Notes: a model not told the origin generated them from the sequence alone. A DNA stretch of 64,000 nt from Candidatus Accumulibacter affinis (GCA_016713625.1 JADJOT010000011.1:248001-312000), one strand, 5' to 3'; numbered from the stretch's first letter, positions 44,133-55,400 are shown. A program made the numbers and translations.

Positions 44133-45335
44133 TTAGAGAACCGCCGCGATGGCGTCAGCTACGTAGTCGATGTTGCGGGTATTCAGAGCCGCCAGACAGA
44201 TGCGACCGGTGCTGACCGCGTAGATTCCGAACTCGTCGCGCATACGATCCACCTGCCCGGTGGTGAGTCCGGTGTAGGAAAACATGCCGCGCTGCCGGGT
44301 GACAAAGGAGAAGTCCTCGCTGACGCCCCTGGCCTGCAGCTTGTCGACGAGACCGACGCGCATGGCGCGGATGCGCACGCGCATTTCTGCCAGTTCTTCT
44401 TCCCACAGTTGGCGCAGTTCCGGGCTGGCGAGCACGGCCGCCACCACGGCACCGCCATGCGTCGGCGGACTCGAGTAGTTGGTACGCACCAGGCGCTTGA
44501 TTTGTGACAGCACGCGTGCCGATTCATCGCGACTGGCAGTGACCACCGACAGAGCGCCAACACGCTCACCGTAGAGCGAGAACGACTTCGAAAACGAGCT
44601 CGCCACCAGGAACTGCAGGCCGGAAGCAGCAAACAGCCGCAGTGCCACGGCATCCTCGCCGATCCCGTCGGCAAAGCCCTGATAGGCGATGTCGACGAAG
44701 GCCAGCAGCCCGCGCGCGCCGATGACTTCGATGACTTCCTGCCATTGCGCCTCGTCGAGGTCGGCGCCGGTCGGATTGTGGCAGCAGGCATGCAGGACGA
44801 CAATCGAACCCGCCGGCAGGACATTCAATCCGGCCTTCATGGCCACAAAATTGACACCGCGGGTCGCCGCGTCGTAGTAGGGATAGGTTTCCACCGGGAA
44901 GCCCGCAGTTTCGAACAGCGCGCGGTGATTCTCCCAGCTCGGATCACTGAGATAGACCGTGGCGTCAGGCAGCAGCCGCCGCAGGTAATCTGCACCAACC
45001 TTCAGCGCGCCGGTACCCCCGAGTGCCTCGATGGTCAGCACACGGCCTGCCTCGAGCAGCGGCGACCCGGCACCGAAGAGCAGCTGCTGGACGATCTGGT
45101 TGTAGGCGGCAAGCCCTTCGATCGGTTGATAGCCACGTGCCGGGATCGCCTCCAGACGAGACTTCTCGGCCAGTTTGACCGCCGTCAGCAAAGGCACCTT
45201 GCCGCTTTCATCAAGATAGACGCCAACGCCGAGATTGACCTTGGTGGTACGGCTATCGGCGTTGAATGACTCGGTGAGGCCGAGGATAGGATCACGTGGA
45301 GCCATTTCCACGGCAGCGAAGAGCGAAGCGGTCAT
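44133..45335 (-). CDS. Aspartate/aromatic amino acid aminotransferase
   Basis: 400 aa, class I fold, subgroup Ia as in AspC/TyrB. MAPRDPILGLTESF, KVNLGVGVYLDESGK, HACCHNPTGADL and the PLP-lysine motif SFSKSFSLYGERVGAL are all present, as is the C-terminal arginine in ISTGRIC-like VSTGRICLAAL. It transfers amino groups between glutamate and oxaloacetate or aromatic keto acids; AspC and TyrB cannot be told apart here. Divergent from uvrB. Confidence 0.95.
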   Translation of the reverse strand: MTASLFAAVEMAPRDPILGLTESFNADSRTTKVNLGVGVYLDESGKVPLLTAVKLAEKSRLEAIPARGYQPIEGLAAYNQIVQQLLFGAGSPLLEAGRVLTIEALGGTGALKVGADYLRRLLPDATVYLSDPSWENHRALFETAGFPVETYPYYDAATRGVNFVAMKAGLNVLPAGSIVVLHACCHNPTGADLDEAQWQEVIEVIGARGLLAFVDIAYQGFADGIGEDAVALRLFAASGLQFLVASSFSKSFSLYGERVGALSVVTASRDESARVLSQIKRLVRTNYSSPPTHGGAVVAAVLASPELRQLWEEELAEMRVRIRAMRVGLVDKLQARGVSEDFSFVTRQRGMFSYTGLTTGQVDRMRDEFGIYAVSTGRICLAALNTRNIDYVADAIAAVL

Positions 45336-45489
45336 GCGGATTTCCCAAGTTGATCAGCGGCCACGAAGCGCCCGGTGCAAGCCGGAAGTGGTTTACGCCT
45401 GGCACCATCGCCACAAAACAGGTTGAACCATGCCCCACTGACCGGTCGCCCATCCACCGCTGTCGGCGCCGGCCGGTCGTGAAACAACG

Positions 45490-45504
45490 TAGAATTCTAG
45501 CATG
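45490..45504 (+). promoter_or_regulatory. -10-like box immediately before uvrB (possible leaderless start)
   Basis: TAGAAT (45490-45495) lies 6 nt before the uvrB ATG at 45502, the same arrangement as in front of clpS. No Shine-Dalgarno and no good -35 hexamer are seen. Confidence 0.35.
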
Positions 45505-47580
45505 GCAGATAACGCACGTAGTCCTGAAAAGCCCTCCTTCGTCACCTTCGCAGGCAGCCCTTTTCGCCTCCACCAGCCTTTCCTGCCGGCTGGCGATCAG
45601 CCGCAGGCGATCCAACAGCTGCTCGATGGCCTCGCAGACGGGCTCTCGTTCCAGACGCTGCTTGGCGTCACCGGCTCGGGAAAGACCTACACGATGGCCA
45701 ACGTCATCGCTCGCAGCGGCCGTCCGGCGCTGGTCCTGGCGCCGAACAAGACGCTGGCGGCGCAGCTCTACGCCGAGTTCAGGGAGTTTTTCCCGGACAA
45801 TGCAGTCGAGTATTTTGTCTCCTACTACGACTACTACCAACCCGAGGCCTACGTCCCGGCGCGCGACCTGTTCATCGAAAAGGACTCGTCGATCAACGAG
45901 CACATCGAACAGATGCGACTGTCGGCGACGAAAAGTCTGCTCGAACGCCGCGACTGCGTGATCGTTGCCACGGTCTCGTGCATTTACGGGCTTGGCGACC
46001 GCGACGAGTATCACAAGATGATCCTCACCATGCGGGTTGGTGACCGCATGGATCAGCGCGAGGTGATCAAGCGGCTGACCGACATGCAGTACGAGCGCAA
46101 CGAGACCGACTTTCGCCGTGGCACCTTTCGCGTTCGCGGCGACAGCATCGACGTCTTTCCCGCCGAACACGCCGAACAGGCGATCCGCATCTCGCTGTTC
46201 GACGACGAAATCGAAGCCCTGCAGCTTTTCGACCCACTGACCGGCCACCTGCAGGGCCGGCTGCTGCGCTTCACCGTCTTCCCCTCGTCGCACTACGTGA
46301 CGCCGCGGGAGACCGTCCTGCGCGCGATCGACGCGATCAAGATCGAGTTAACCGAACGTATCAGCTTCTTCAACACCGAGAATCGTCTGGTGGAAGCGCA
46401 GCGCATCGAGCAGCGCACGCGTTTCGACCTCGAAATGCTCGACCAGCTGGGCTTCTGCAAAGGCATCGAGAACTATTCCCGGCATCTTTCGGGGCGGCAG
46501 ACCGGCGAGCCCCCGCCGACCCTGATCGACTATCTGCAGGCCGATGCCCTGATGTTCATCGACGAGTCACATGTCTCGGTCTCGCAGGTCGGCGGCATGT
46601 ACAAGGGCGACCGCTCGCGCAAGGAGAACCTCGTCGGTTACGGCTTCCGATTGCCGTCGGCACTTGACAACCGGCCGCTGCAGTTCGCCGAGTTCGAGGC
46701 CCTGATGCGCCAGACCATCTTTGTTTCGGCGACCCCTGGCGAGTACGAAGCGACGCACCAGGGACAGGTGGTCGAGCAGCTCGTACGCCCGACCGGGCTG
46801 GTCGACCCGGCGCTCATCGTTCGCCCTGCGGCGACCCAGATCGACGACCTGCTGTCCGAAATTCGGCTGCGCACGCTGCTTGCCGAGCGAGTCCTGGTGA
46901 CCACTCTGACCAAGCGCATGGCCGAGGACCTCACCGACTACCTCAATGAGCACGACATCCGCGTGCGCTATCTGCATTCGGACATCGACACCGTCGAACG
47001 TGTCGAGATCATTCGTGATCTTCGCCTCGGCAAATTCGATGTTCTCGTCGGCATCAACCTGTTGCGTGAAGGCCTGGACATCCCGGAGGTCTCGCTGGTG
47101 GCAATCCTCGACGCCGACAAGGAGGGTTTCCTACGTTCCGAACGTTCGCTGATCCAGACCATCGGCCGCGCCGCCCGCCATCTCCATGGCACGGCGATTC
47201 TCTACGCTGACCGGGTGACCGGTTCGATGCAGCGGGCAATCGCCGAAACCGAACGCCGACGGCTCAAGCAGATCGCTTTCAACGAAGCCAATGGCATCGT
47301 TCCCAAAGGCGTCAGCAAGCGCATCACCGACATCATCGACGGGGTCTACGACGCGGCCGCTGGCCAGCGAGAACTCAAGGCCGCGCAGCAGCAGGCCAAC
47401 TATGAAGCGATGAGTGAAAAGCAGTTGTCGCGCGAATTGCGGCGGCTCGAAAAGGAAATGCTCGAGCACGCCCGGAACCTCGAATTCGAGAAAGCGGCCG
47501 CCGCCCGCGACGAGTTGTTCCGCCTTCGCCAACAGGTGTTCGGAATCAGCGGTGAGGAGGCCAACGTCGAGCAGTCGTAG
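45502..47580 (+). CDS. uvrB: Excinuclease ABC subunit B
   Basis: 692 aa. DNA-damage verification subunit of nucleotide excision repair. Helicase motif I is GVTGSGKTYTMAN. The beta-hairpin tyrosines are in YFVSYYDYYQPEAYVP, motif II is FIDESHVS, and motif VI is QTIGRAARH. The C-terminal UVR domain, which binds UvrC, spans about 640-675 (LRRLEKEMLEHARNLEFEKAAAARDELFRLRQ). The length is normal. Confidence 0.98.
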   Translation: MADNARSPEKPSFVTFAGSPFRLHQPFLPAGDQPQAIQQLLDGLADGLSFQTLLGVTGSGKTYTMANVIARSGRPALVLAPNKTLAAQLYAEFREFFPDNAVEYFVSYYDYYQPEAYVPARDLFIEKDSSINEHIEQMRLSATKSLLERRDCVIVATVSCIYGLGDRDEYHKMILTMRVGDRMDQREVIKRLTDMQYERNETDFRRGTFRVRGDSIDVFPAEHAEQAIRISLFDDEIEALQLFDPLTGHLQGRLLRFTVFPSSHYVTPRETVLRAIDAIKIELTERISFFNTENRLVEAQRIEQRTRFDLEMLDQLGFCKGIENYSRHLSGRQTGEPPPTLIDYLQADALMFIDESHVSVSQVGGMYKGDRSRKENLVGYGFRLPSALDNRPLQFAEFEALMRQTIFVSATPGEYEATHQGQVVEQLVRPTGLVDPALIVRPAATQIDDLLSEIRLRTLLAERVLVTTLTKRMAEDLTDYLNEHDIRVRYLHSDIDTVERVEIIRDLRLGKFDVLVGINLLREGLDIPEVSLVAILDADKEGFLRSERSLIQTIGRAARHLHGTAILYADRVTGSMQRAIAETERRRLKQIAFNEANGIVPKGVSKRITDIIDGVYDAAAGQRELKAAQQQANYEAMSEKQLSRELRRLEKEMLEHARNLEFEKAAAARDELFRLRQQVFGISGEEANVEQS

Positions 47581-47628
47581 GTCGTAGCCGGGCCGCGTTG
47601 GCCGGGGCAAGGCCCGCGACTGCGCTGC

Positions 47629-48183
47629 TCAGCGAGCCTCCGCGGCATCGCCGTCGCCGCTGAAAACGCCGAGTTCGAGCACCTCACCCTCGATGGCCTG
47701 TGCCTCGACGACGCGATGCAACAGGCTGTAGCCAACCCGCCATTGCTGCCGTCCGACCAGCAGCGTCACCGTCTTGTCATTGAGCCGGATGACCTTGCCG
47801 CTGCGCTGCTGTTGATCGCGGTCGAGAAAACCGACCACCTCACCAATCGCCACCTCGTTGCGACCGAGACCCTGACGCGGCTGCTCGCGAATCTGCACGT
47901 CGGCGCCATCGAGGTTGATTGCGGCATAGCGAATCAGCCAGCGCTTGTGCGTGGCAAGGTCGAGCACCAACACCTGCGTGCGGCGCAGTTCGAGGACCTG
48001 CGCCTGACACGCGGCATTGGCCTGGCAATCGAAGTACTCGATGGTCTGCCCGATGCGCAGGCGTGCGCGAATCGCGTCGACCCACTTCGGCTCTTCGAGC
48101 ACCCGGTCGATCACGGCACGCATCCGGAACAGCTCGAACGCCGAGGCCTGATTCAGAGCCTTGAGTACATCGGAGAAATTCAT
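47629..48183 (-). CDS. Hypothetical protein
   Basis: 184 aa from the ATG at 48183 (MNFSDVLKALNQASAFELFRMRAVIDRVL). The frame extends upstream to 48462 but that part looks like non-coding sequence. The body is beta-rich and contains two similar small-barrel-like stretches (RLRIGQTIEYFDCQANAACQAQVLEL; NEVAIGEVVGFLDRDQQQRSGKVIRL), which suggests two SH3- or Tudor-like modules. No signal peptide. I do not know its function. It converges on uvrB. Confidence 0.7.
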   Translation of the reverse strand: MNFSDVLKALNQASAFELFRMRAVIDRVLEEPKWVDAIRARLRIGQTIEYFDCQANAACQAQVLELRRTQVLVLDLATHKRWLIRYAAINLDGADVQIREQPRQGLGRNEVAIGEVVGFLDRDQQQRSGKVIRLNDKTVTLLVGRQQWRVGYSLLHRVVEAQAIEGEVLELGVFSGDGDAAEAR

Positions 48184-48398
48184 GGTTGGCGTCCTTGACA
48201 GCCAGATCGGCGGCGACCGATCGGCGTTTGCTCGCCCTTGGCGGCAGTGACCTTCCCCGGACCAGCAGGCGATTCTCGCTCTTGTTGGTGCGCGGCTCCG
48301 TGCTGCGAGGCAGAAACGCCCGATGAGCTCATCTTCAAAATTCCCAAAAAAGCGACTCCCCGATGGCCTGGATACTTCGCGAGGGGACGCGCGCGGCT
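48184..48398. other. Unassigned sequence between hypothetical gene and Rpn remnant
   Basis: About 215 bp with no gene, hairpin terminator or repeat that I can support. It may be degraded sequence left by the Rpn element. Confidence 0.3.
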
Positions 48399-48851
48399 TC
48401 AGCAGGTAGTCGGCGCGAAGAGATCGTCCAGACTCCGGGCATCCAGCACCCGGTCCAGCCACGCATCAATCTGCTCAAGGGAAGCCGCGGAAATCTTCGC
48501 CAGAACATCCGCAGGGACGGCACCAAAACGCTTCTTGAGCAGCTTTTGCAGCGCCAGCGCTTCGCCTTCGGCCTTACCCTCTGCCTTACCCTCTGCCTTG
48601 TAGGCATGCGCCCATTCTTCGAGTCGTTCGGCCAACATGACGTTCAGCTCCTGTAGATCATCAATCCGAGGCAACACGATACGGTATTCCGCCTTGCGCA
48701 TCAATGTCGCCCGGATCCAGAGGGCGAACATCCGACGCAGGTCGGGCCGGTCAGCCAGCCACTCGTTCAGCAGGCTCAGCAATCCACCATAGACCATCAT
48801 GCGCAGCGCCATGTACTTGTCGACGCTGCTCTGAAAATGGTAGCAGGACAA
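48399..48851 (-). pseudogene. Decayed Rpn-type (PD-(D/E)XK) nuclease/transposase remnant
   Basis: 150-codon frame. It opens with CYHFQSSVDKYMALRMMVYGGLL, which matches the middle of Rpn/YhgA-like proteins. It then jumps directly to the C-terminal part (LRRMFALWIRATLMRK; LNVMLAERLEEWAHAYKAEGKAEGKAEGE; LLKKRFGAVPADVLAKI). The nuclease N-terminus is cut by a stop codon just upstream of the TTG, and about 100-150 central residues are missing. A leftover of a mobile recombination-promoting nuclease. Confidence 0.75.
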
Positions 48852-49005
48852 CGAACGTCAGAATATCCAGGCGACCAATGCAGTGGCAAGGGGGCGAGCC
48901 TGGCGAAAGGACGCCGGTCGTCCTTGCTTCCGCCCACCGTAGTGCTGTTGGTACTCGTTGATGCGGCGTACCAGCATCCACGACAGGCGACTGACAAGGT
49001 TGTTT

Positions 49006-49563
49006 CTAGCGGCGGCGAAAAGCCAGCAGCGCGAACATCCCCATCCCGACGAGCAGGGACGAGGCAGGTTCGGGCACCTCTCCGGTCGAGGCTGGCGTCA
49101 CGGTGACATTTCCCCAAGTGTCGGGCACTCGGTAGTCATCACTGGTCGACCAAAACATGAGGCCGGGAATACCGGGCGGGGAGATGGAAAGACCGAGTGG
49201 GGCCTTGCCCCTGACATCGAGCAGAATGTCGACCAGCGACCCCGATCCGCCGCTGAGAACAAACCCCGCTGCCAGACTGATGTCGACGCTGCCGGGCAGC
49301 GCCTCTTTCCAGGACAGGAAGAAGCCGCCCGTGGCCCTTCCGAGACCGGGGCTCACATGCTGAAAGACGGCAGGATTGTAGGTAAATCGGAGGTCCGCAG
49401 CCTCCAGACCGTCAATCAGGGAATCGAACAAGGAGACCGTAATTTCCTTCTCGCCCTGCGTCACGGTCGTCGGCGCGATGACCGAGAATGCCGCGTACGC
49501 TGGAGCCAACCCAAAAACAAGAACACCCAGCGACAGCGCGCGTACCGTAATAGGCAAACTCAT
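49006..49563 (-). CDS. PEP-CTERM sorted protein with cohesin-like domain
   Basis: 185 aa from the ATG at 49563 (AAAGGA upstream; an earlier frame start adds eight residues). A signal peptide covers residues 1-24. Residues about 28-150 show the strand pattern of cohesin-like domains (ISVSLFDSLIDGLEAADLRFTYNPAVF-type opening, then SGSLVDILLDVRGKAPLG). The C-terminus is a full exosortase signal: VPEPASS, a hydrophobic helix LLVGMGMFALLAF, then RRR. Such proteins are processed by EpsH-type exosortases and linked to exopolysaccharide production. It lies just downstream of the giant cohesin/dockerin-bearing gene on the same strand. Confidence 0.88.
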   Translation of the reverse strand: MSLPITVRALSLGVLVFGLAPAYAAFSVIAPTTVTQGEKEITVSLFDSLIDGLEAADLRFTYNPAVFQHVSPGLGRATGGFFLSWKEALPGSVDISLAAGFVLSGGSGSLVDILLDVRGKAPLGLSISPPGIPGLMFWSTSDDYRVPDTWGNVTVTPASTGEVPEPASSLLVGMGMFALLAFRRR

Positions 49564-49807
49564 GACCCGTCCTTTCGTAGCCATCAAAGATCGCCGGTTT
49601 CACGATCCCATCGCATCTTCTTCGCCATGGCCGGGACTGATCGGCAAGCGAACCGCCCCTGCCTTGTCCCGCCAACGGCACCTGTAATTGGCGGCCCCGG
49701 CGCCCTGCCCGTTCAACCGAACCACACTGCCGGCTGACCGCCATCTCCAATCGTTCACCCGCTCTGCCTCCTCTCTCTCCGCAAGCTCGCGCCGAGCTGC
49801 GTCCAGT
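49564..49807. other. Spacer between giant surface gene and PEP-CTERM gene
   Basis: About 245 bp. It holds the ribosome binding site of the PEP-CTERM gene; no clear terminator for the giant gene and no promoter consensus were found. Confidence 0.3.
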
Positions 49808-52460
49808 TCAGACGACCGCTACCCCGCCCGCAGCACGGATCGCCGGCGCTACCGCTACCGTCACCTGCAACCCTGCATTCGGCGAGACCTTGCGCACCTG
49901 GCCGACATTGCCGAGATAGTCCTTCAACCACGGCTTGCGCTTGCTGTCGGCGAGCATCGCTTCGCTAACGGCCGGCGGCAGCGAGAAGCTGGCGGCCAGG
50001 TCGATGACTGGCGCCGATGACCGGGCGTCGCCCGCAGCGGGCGCCGAATACCAGCCGCCCGCCCAGGCCGTTGGCTGCAGCTGCTGCGGCAGCCGGTCAC
50101 CCCTCGCGGCGGCGAGTGGTGCGGCGACCGCGGGTTCCGCAGGCACTGCCGCCTTGCCGGCAATCGTGATCCGCCCGTCGGTGGCATCGGCACCGAGCTG
50201 CGGCACGACGTTGAGCGTCAGATGCCCGTCGTTCAGGCTGGCGTACTGCAGGTCGATGGCGCTCACGCCGGGTAGCGCATCGGCTTTGACGCGCAGGTCA
50301 AGGTCGAGCAAGGTGCCGCTGCCGTCCTGCAAGGCGTCGAGCCGGCTCATGTCGACGGTGATCCGGCCGGGCTCCTGGCCGGTGATGAACCAACCGAAGT
50401 CGCCGGTGACCGAGCCTCGACGTATGGCGACGAGTTCGAAGCGGCTGGCGTCGTAGCCAATCCGCAGTTGCACCGATTCGAGGCCGGCGGCGGTATCGAT
50501 ACGGATCGGCACAGTGACCAGTTCGCCCGGATCGGCAACGGCGTCGACCGGGATGTCGACGCGTGGGTCGGGACCAGAGAAACTGATCGGCCCGATACCG
50601 GCGGGGATCGGCGGGATCTCCAGTCGGTCTGGCTTGCTGGAGTCGGAGAGGTAGCTGACTTCCTGCAGGACGCGGCTGGCGTCGATCGAGGTCAACGTGC
50701 CGCTAGCATTGGTGTCGGCAACGATCAGCGGGTCGACGTTCGGATAGGCGGCAAAGCCGGAGTCGAGCTTGACCAGGACGCGCTGGATCTGTTGTGCGTC
50801 GAGGGTGCTGTAGGCGGCGTTGCCGCTGCTGTCGCCGAGGTAGCCGACGACTTGCAGCGCATCATCACCGGTTGCCGCCTGGCCATTGACCAGAACCTCG
50901 TCTAGGTCGAGGACCTGCTTGGCGCCGTAAGCGGCGGTGCTCGGTACGAAGGCCTGGAGGTTGAGCAGCTGGACGCGACCGGCAGCCAGTGCGCTTGGGC
51001 TGCTGATGCGGACCTTGAGGATGCCGTCGGGCGCAGGCAGACGCTCGATGGTCGCGGTAGCGGGCAGGCCGACACCCGCCGACAGTGCTTGCAGGTCAAG
51101 CTTCGCTGGATCGTAGTGCAGGGTGAACTCGACACGGGTCACCCCGGCACCGTCGGACAGGTAGAGCGGCAGGAAGCCGTTCTGCGAAGGGGCGGTGAGG
51201 TCGACGAACTGACCCGGCCCGCGCATGAAGTCGGGCAGACTGATGCTGCGATCCAGTGCAACGGTGGTGAAGCTGGTGCTGAAGGCGTCGCCGGCGTTGC
51301 CGTCGCCATTGCCATCGAGAGCGCTACCATTGGTGTCGTGAAAGGCCTTGGCGCCGCTTTCCAGGCGTACGCTGTAGGCGTCCGCTGCGAGCGCGCCGCC
51401 GCTGCGGAGGAAGGTAAGGCCCTGGGCATCGGCGTCGACGACGATCGATCCCCTGACCAGTCCGCTGCTGCCGGTAAGAGTAAGGTCGGCCGCCCCGAGT
51501 CCGCCGCTCTCGGTATCATAGAGGTTGAGCGCCGAGGAATCGATGGGACGATTGAAACGGGCACGGAAGCCGGTCGAGGTCGGCGTGAAGCCGCTGACCC
51601 GGAGCGTATCCGGAGGCGTGACCTGGAGGCTGACGGTGGCGTAGTTCGAGTAGTCCTCACCGTCGTACGCGCGGTAGCTGAAGCTATCCGGGCCAGCGTA
51701 GTTGGCATCCGGCGTGTAGGTCACCGTGCCATCGGCGTTCAGGACTGCGCTGCCGTGCGCCGGTGCAGTCAGAGAGACGACCGTCAGCGGGCTGTTCTCC
51801 ACATCGGTGTCGTTGGTGAGGACCTGCAGCACGATCGCGGTGTCTTCCGGTGTGTTGGCGGTTTCGTCGACCGCGACCGGCGCGTCATTGACCGGATCGA
51901 CGGTCAGGCTGACCGTCGCGACGCTGGCCGAGGTGGTATGGCCGTCGCTGACGCGGTAGGTGAAGCTGTCCGTGCCGGAGTAATTGGCATCCGGTGTGTA
52001 AGTCACCGTGCCGTCGGCGTTCAGCACGGCGCTGCCGTGCACCGGTGCGGTCAGAGAGACAACGGTCAGCGGGCTGTTCTCCACGTCGGTGTCGTTGGCC
52101 ACGAGGTCCAGAACAACCGCGGTGTCTTCCGACGTGTTTGCGGTGTCGTCGACAGCGACAGGCGCGTCATTGACCGGATCGACGGTCAGGCTGACCGTCG
52201 CGGTGTTGGCCGAGGTGGTCTGGCCGTCGCTGACTCGGTAGGTAAAGCTGTCCGTACCGGAGAAGTTGGCATCCGGGGTGTAGGTCACCGTGCCGTCGAC
52301 GTTCAGGACTGCGCTGCCGTGCACCGGTGCGGTCAGAGAGACGACCGTCAGCTTGCTGCTGTCCACGTCGGTGTCGTTGGCCAGGACCGGCAGAACGATC
52401 GCGGTATCTTCCGACGTGGTGGCGGTTTCGTCCACTGCCACGGGCGGGTCGTTGACCGCC
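49808..52460 (-). pseudogene. C-terminal part of the giant surface protein, out of frame with the rest
   Basis: About 880 codons continuing the giant gene after a one-base frame change at 52459-52462. It holds repeat copies 19-21 of the 94-aa array, then an SbsA-like Ig module (about 51270-51600), a cohesin-like domain (50880-51260), a dockerin-like pair of calcium loops (about 50640-50850) and a second cohesin-like domain (50160-50570). A 110-residue tail without any recognised sorting signal ends it. The first codon of the open frame is a GTG inside a repeat, with no ribosome binding site, so it is not an independent gene. If the frame change is a sequencing error or is bypassed, it is the true C-terminus. 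Confidence 0.8.
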
Positions 52461-55400
52461 CCACCTCGACTGTAACAGTGGCTGGGCTCGGTGAATCGAG
52501 CGAGCCGTCGCTGACTCGGTAGGTGAAGCTGTCCGCACCAGAGTAGTTGGCATCCGGGGTGTAGGTCACCGTGCCGTCGACGTTCAGGACTGCGCTGCCG
52601 TGCACCGGTGCGGTCAGAGAGACGACCGTCAGCGGGCTGCTCTCCACGTCGGTGTCGTTGGCCACGAGGTCCAGAACAACCGCCGTGTCCTCCGACGTGT
52701 TTGCGGTGTCGTCGACAGCGACCGGTGCATCATTGACCGGATCGACGGTCAGGCTGACCGTCGCGGTGTTGGCCGAGGTGGTCTGGCCGTCGCTGACTCG
52801 GTAGGTAAAGCTGTCCGTACCGGAGAAGTTGGCATCCGGGGTGTAGGTCACCGTGCCGTCGACGTTCAGCACTGCGCTGCCGTGCACCGGTGCGGTCAGA
52901 GAGACGACCGTCAGCGTGCTGCTGTCTACGTCGGTGTCGTTGGCCAGGACCTGCAGAACGATCGCGGTATCTTCCGGTGTGGTGGCGGTTTCGTCCACTG
53001 CCACGGGCGGGTTGTTGACTGCCCCCACCTCGACTGTAACAGTGGCTGGGCTCGGTGAATCGAGCGAGCCGTCGCTGACTCGGTAGGTGAAGCTGTCCGT
53101 ACCGGAGTAGTTGGCATCCGGGGTGTAGGTCACCGTGCCGTCGACGTTCAGGACTGCGCTGCCGTGCACCGGTGCGGTCAGAGAGACGACCGTCAGCGGG
53201 CTGCTCTCCACGTCGGTGTCGTTGGCCACGAGGTCCAGAACAACCGCCGTGTCCTCCGACGTGTTTGCGGTGTCGTCGACAGCGACAGGTGCATCATTGA
53301 CCGGATCGACGGTCAGGCTGACCGTCGCGGTGTTGGCCGAGGTGGCCTGGCCGTCGCTGACTCGGTAGGTGAAGCTGTCCGTACCGGAGAAGTTGGCATC
53401 CGGTGCGTAGGTCACCGTCCCGTCGATGTTCAGCACGGCGCTGCCGTGCACCGGTGCGGTCAGAGAGACAACGGTCAGCGTGTTGTTCTCCACGTCGGTG
53501 TCGTTGGCCACGAGGTCCAGAACAACCGCCGTGTCTTCCGACGTGTTCGCGCTATCGTCGACAGCGACCGGCGCATCATTGACCGGATCGACGGTCAGGC
53601 TGACCGTCGCGGTGTTGGCCGAGGTGGCCTGGCCGTCGCTGACGCGGTAGGTGAAACTGTCCGTACCGGAGAAGTTGGCATCCGGGGTGTAAGTCACCGT
53701 GCCGTCGGCGTTCAGGACTGCGCTGCCGTGCACCGGTGCGGTCAGAGAGACAACGGTCAGCGTGCTGCTGTCTACGTCGGTGTCGTTGGCCAGGACCTGC
53801 AGAACGATCGCCGTGTCTTCCGGTGTGGTGGCGGTTTCGTCCACTGCCACCGGCGGGTTGTTGACTGCCCCCACCTCGACCGTAACAGTGGCTGGGCTCG
53901 GTGAATCGAGCGAGCCGTCGCTGGCGCGGTAGGTGAAGCTGTCTGCACCAGAGTAGTTGGCATCCGGCGTGTAAGTCACCGTGCCGTCGGCGTTCAGGAC
54001 TGCGTTGCCGTGCACCGGTGCGGTCAGAGAGACGACCGTCAGCGGGCTGCTGTCCACGTCGGTGTCGTTGGTCAGGACCTGCAGAACGATCGGGGTGTCT
54101 TCCGACGTGTTGGCGGTGTCGTCGACAGCGACCGGTGCGTCATTGACCGGATCGACGGTCAGGCTGACCGTCGCAGTGTTGGCCGAGGTGGTCTGGCCGT
54201 CGCTGACGCGGTAGGTAAAGCTGTCCGTACCGGAGTAGTTGGCATCCGGCGTGTAGGTGACCGTGCCGTCGGCGTTCAGCACGGCGCTGCCGTGCACCGG
54301 TGCGGTCAGAGAGACGACCGTCAGCGTGCTGCTGTCCACGTCGGTGTCGTTGGTCAGGACCTGCAGAACGATCGCGGTGTCTTCCGACGTGTTCGCGCTA
54401 TCGTCGACAGCGACCGGCGCGTCATTGACCGGATCGACGGTCAGGCTGACCGTCGCGACGTTGGCCGAGGTGGCCTGGCCGTCGCTGACGCGGTAGGTAA
54501 AGCTGTCCGTACCGGAGAAGTTGGCATCCGGTGTGTAAGTCACCGTGCCGTCGGCGTTCAGGACTGCGCTGCCGTGCACCGGTGCGGTCAGAGAGACGAC
54601 GGTCAGCGTGCTGCTGACGTCGGTGTCGTTGGCCAGGACCTGCAGAACGACCGCGATGTCTTCCGACGTGTTCGCGCTATCGTCGACAGCGACAGGCGCG
54701 TCATTGACCGGATCGACGGTCAGGGTGACCGTCGCGGTGTTGACCGAGGTGGTCTGGCCGTCGCTGGCGCGGTAGGTGAAGCTGTCCGTACCAGAGTAGT
54801 TGGCAGCCGGGGTGTAAGTCACCGTGCCGTCGGCGTTCAGCACTGCGGTGCCGTGCACCGGTGCGGTCAGAGAGACGACCGTCAGCGGGCTGTTCTCCAC
54901 GTCGGTGTCGTTGGCCAGGACCTGCAGAACCATCGCGGTGTCTTCCGACGTGTTCGCGGTGTCGTCGACAGCGACCGGCGCAGCATTGACCGGATGGACG
55001 ATCAGGCGGACCGTCGCGGTGTTGGCCGAGGTGGTCTGGCCGTCGCTGGCGCGGTAGGTAAAGCTGTCGGCACCGGAGTAGTTGGCATCCGGCGTGTAGG
55101 TGACCGTGCCGTCGGCGTTCAGCACTGCGCTGCCGTGCACCGGTGCGGTCAGAGAGACAACGGTCAGTGTGCTGCTGTCTACGTCGGTGTCGTTGGTCAG
55201 GACCTGCAGAACGATCGCGGTGTCTTCCGAGGTGGTGGCGGCGTCGTCGACAGCGACCGGCGCATCATTGACCGGATCGACGGTCAGGCTGACCGTCGCG
55301 GTGTTGGCCGAGGTGGCCTGGCCGTCGCTGACGCGGTAGGTGAAACTGTCCGTACCGGAGAAGTTGGCATCCGGGGTGTAAGTCACCGTGCCGTCGGCGT

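Noticed and set aside
48184..48462. Extension of the hypothetical gene upstream of 48183
   Set aside because: The added residues are low-quality, arginine/serine-rich shadow sequence that runs into the Rpn remnant.
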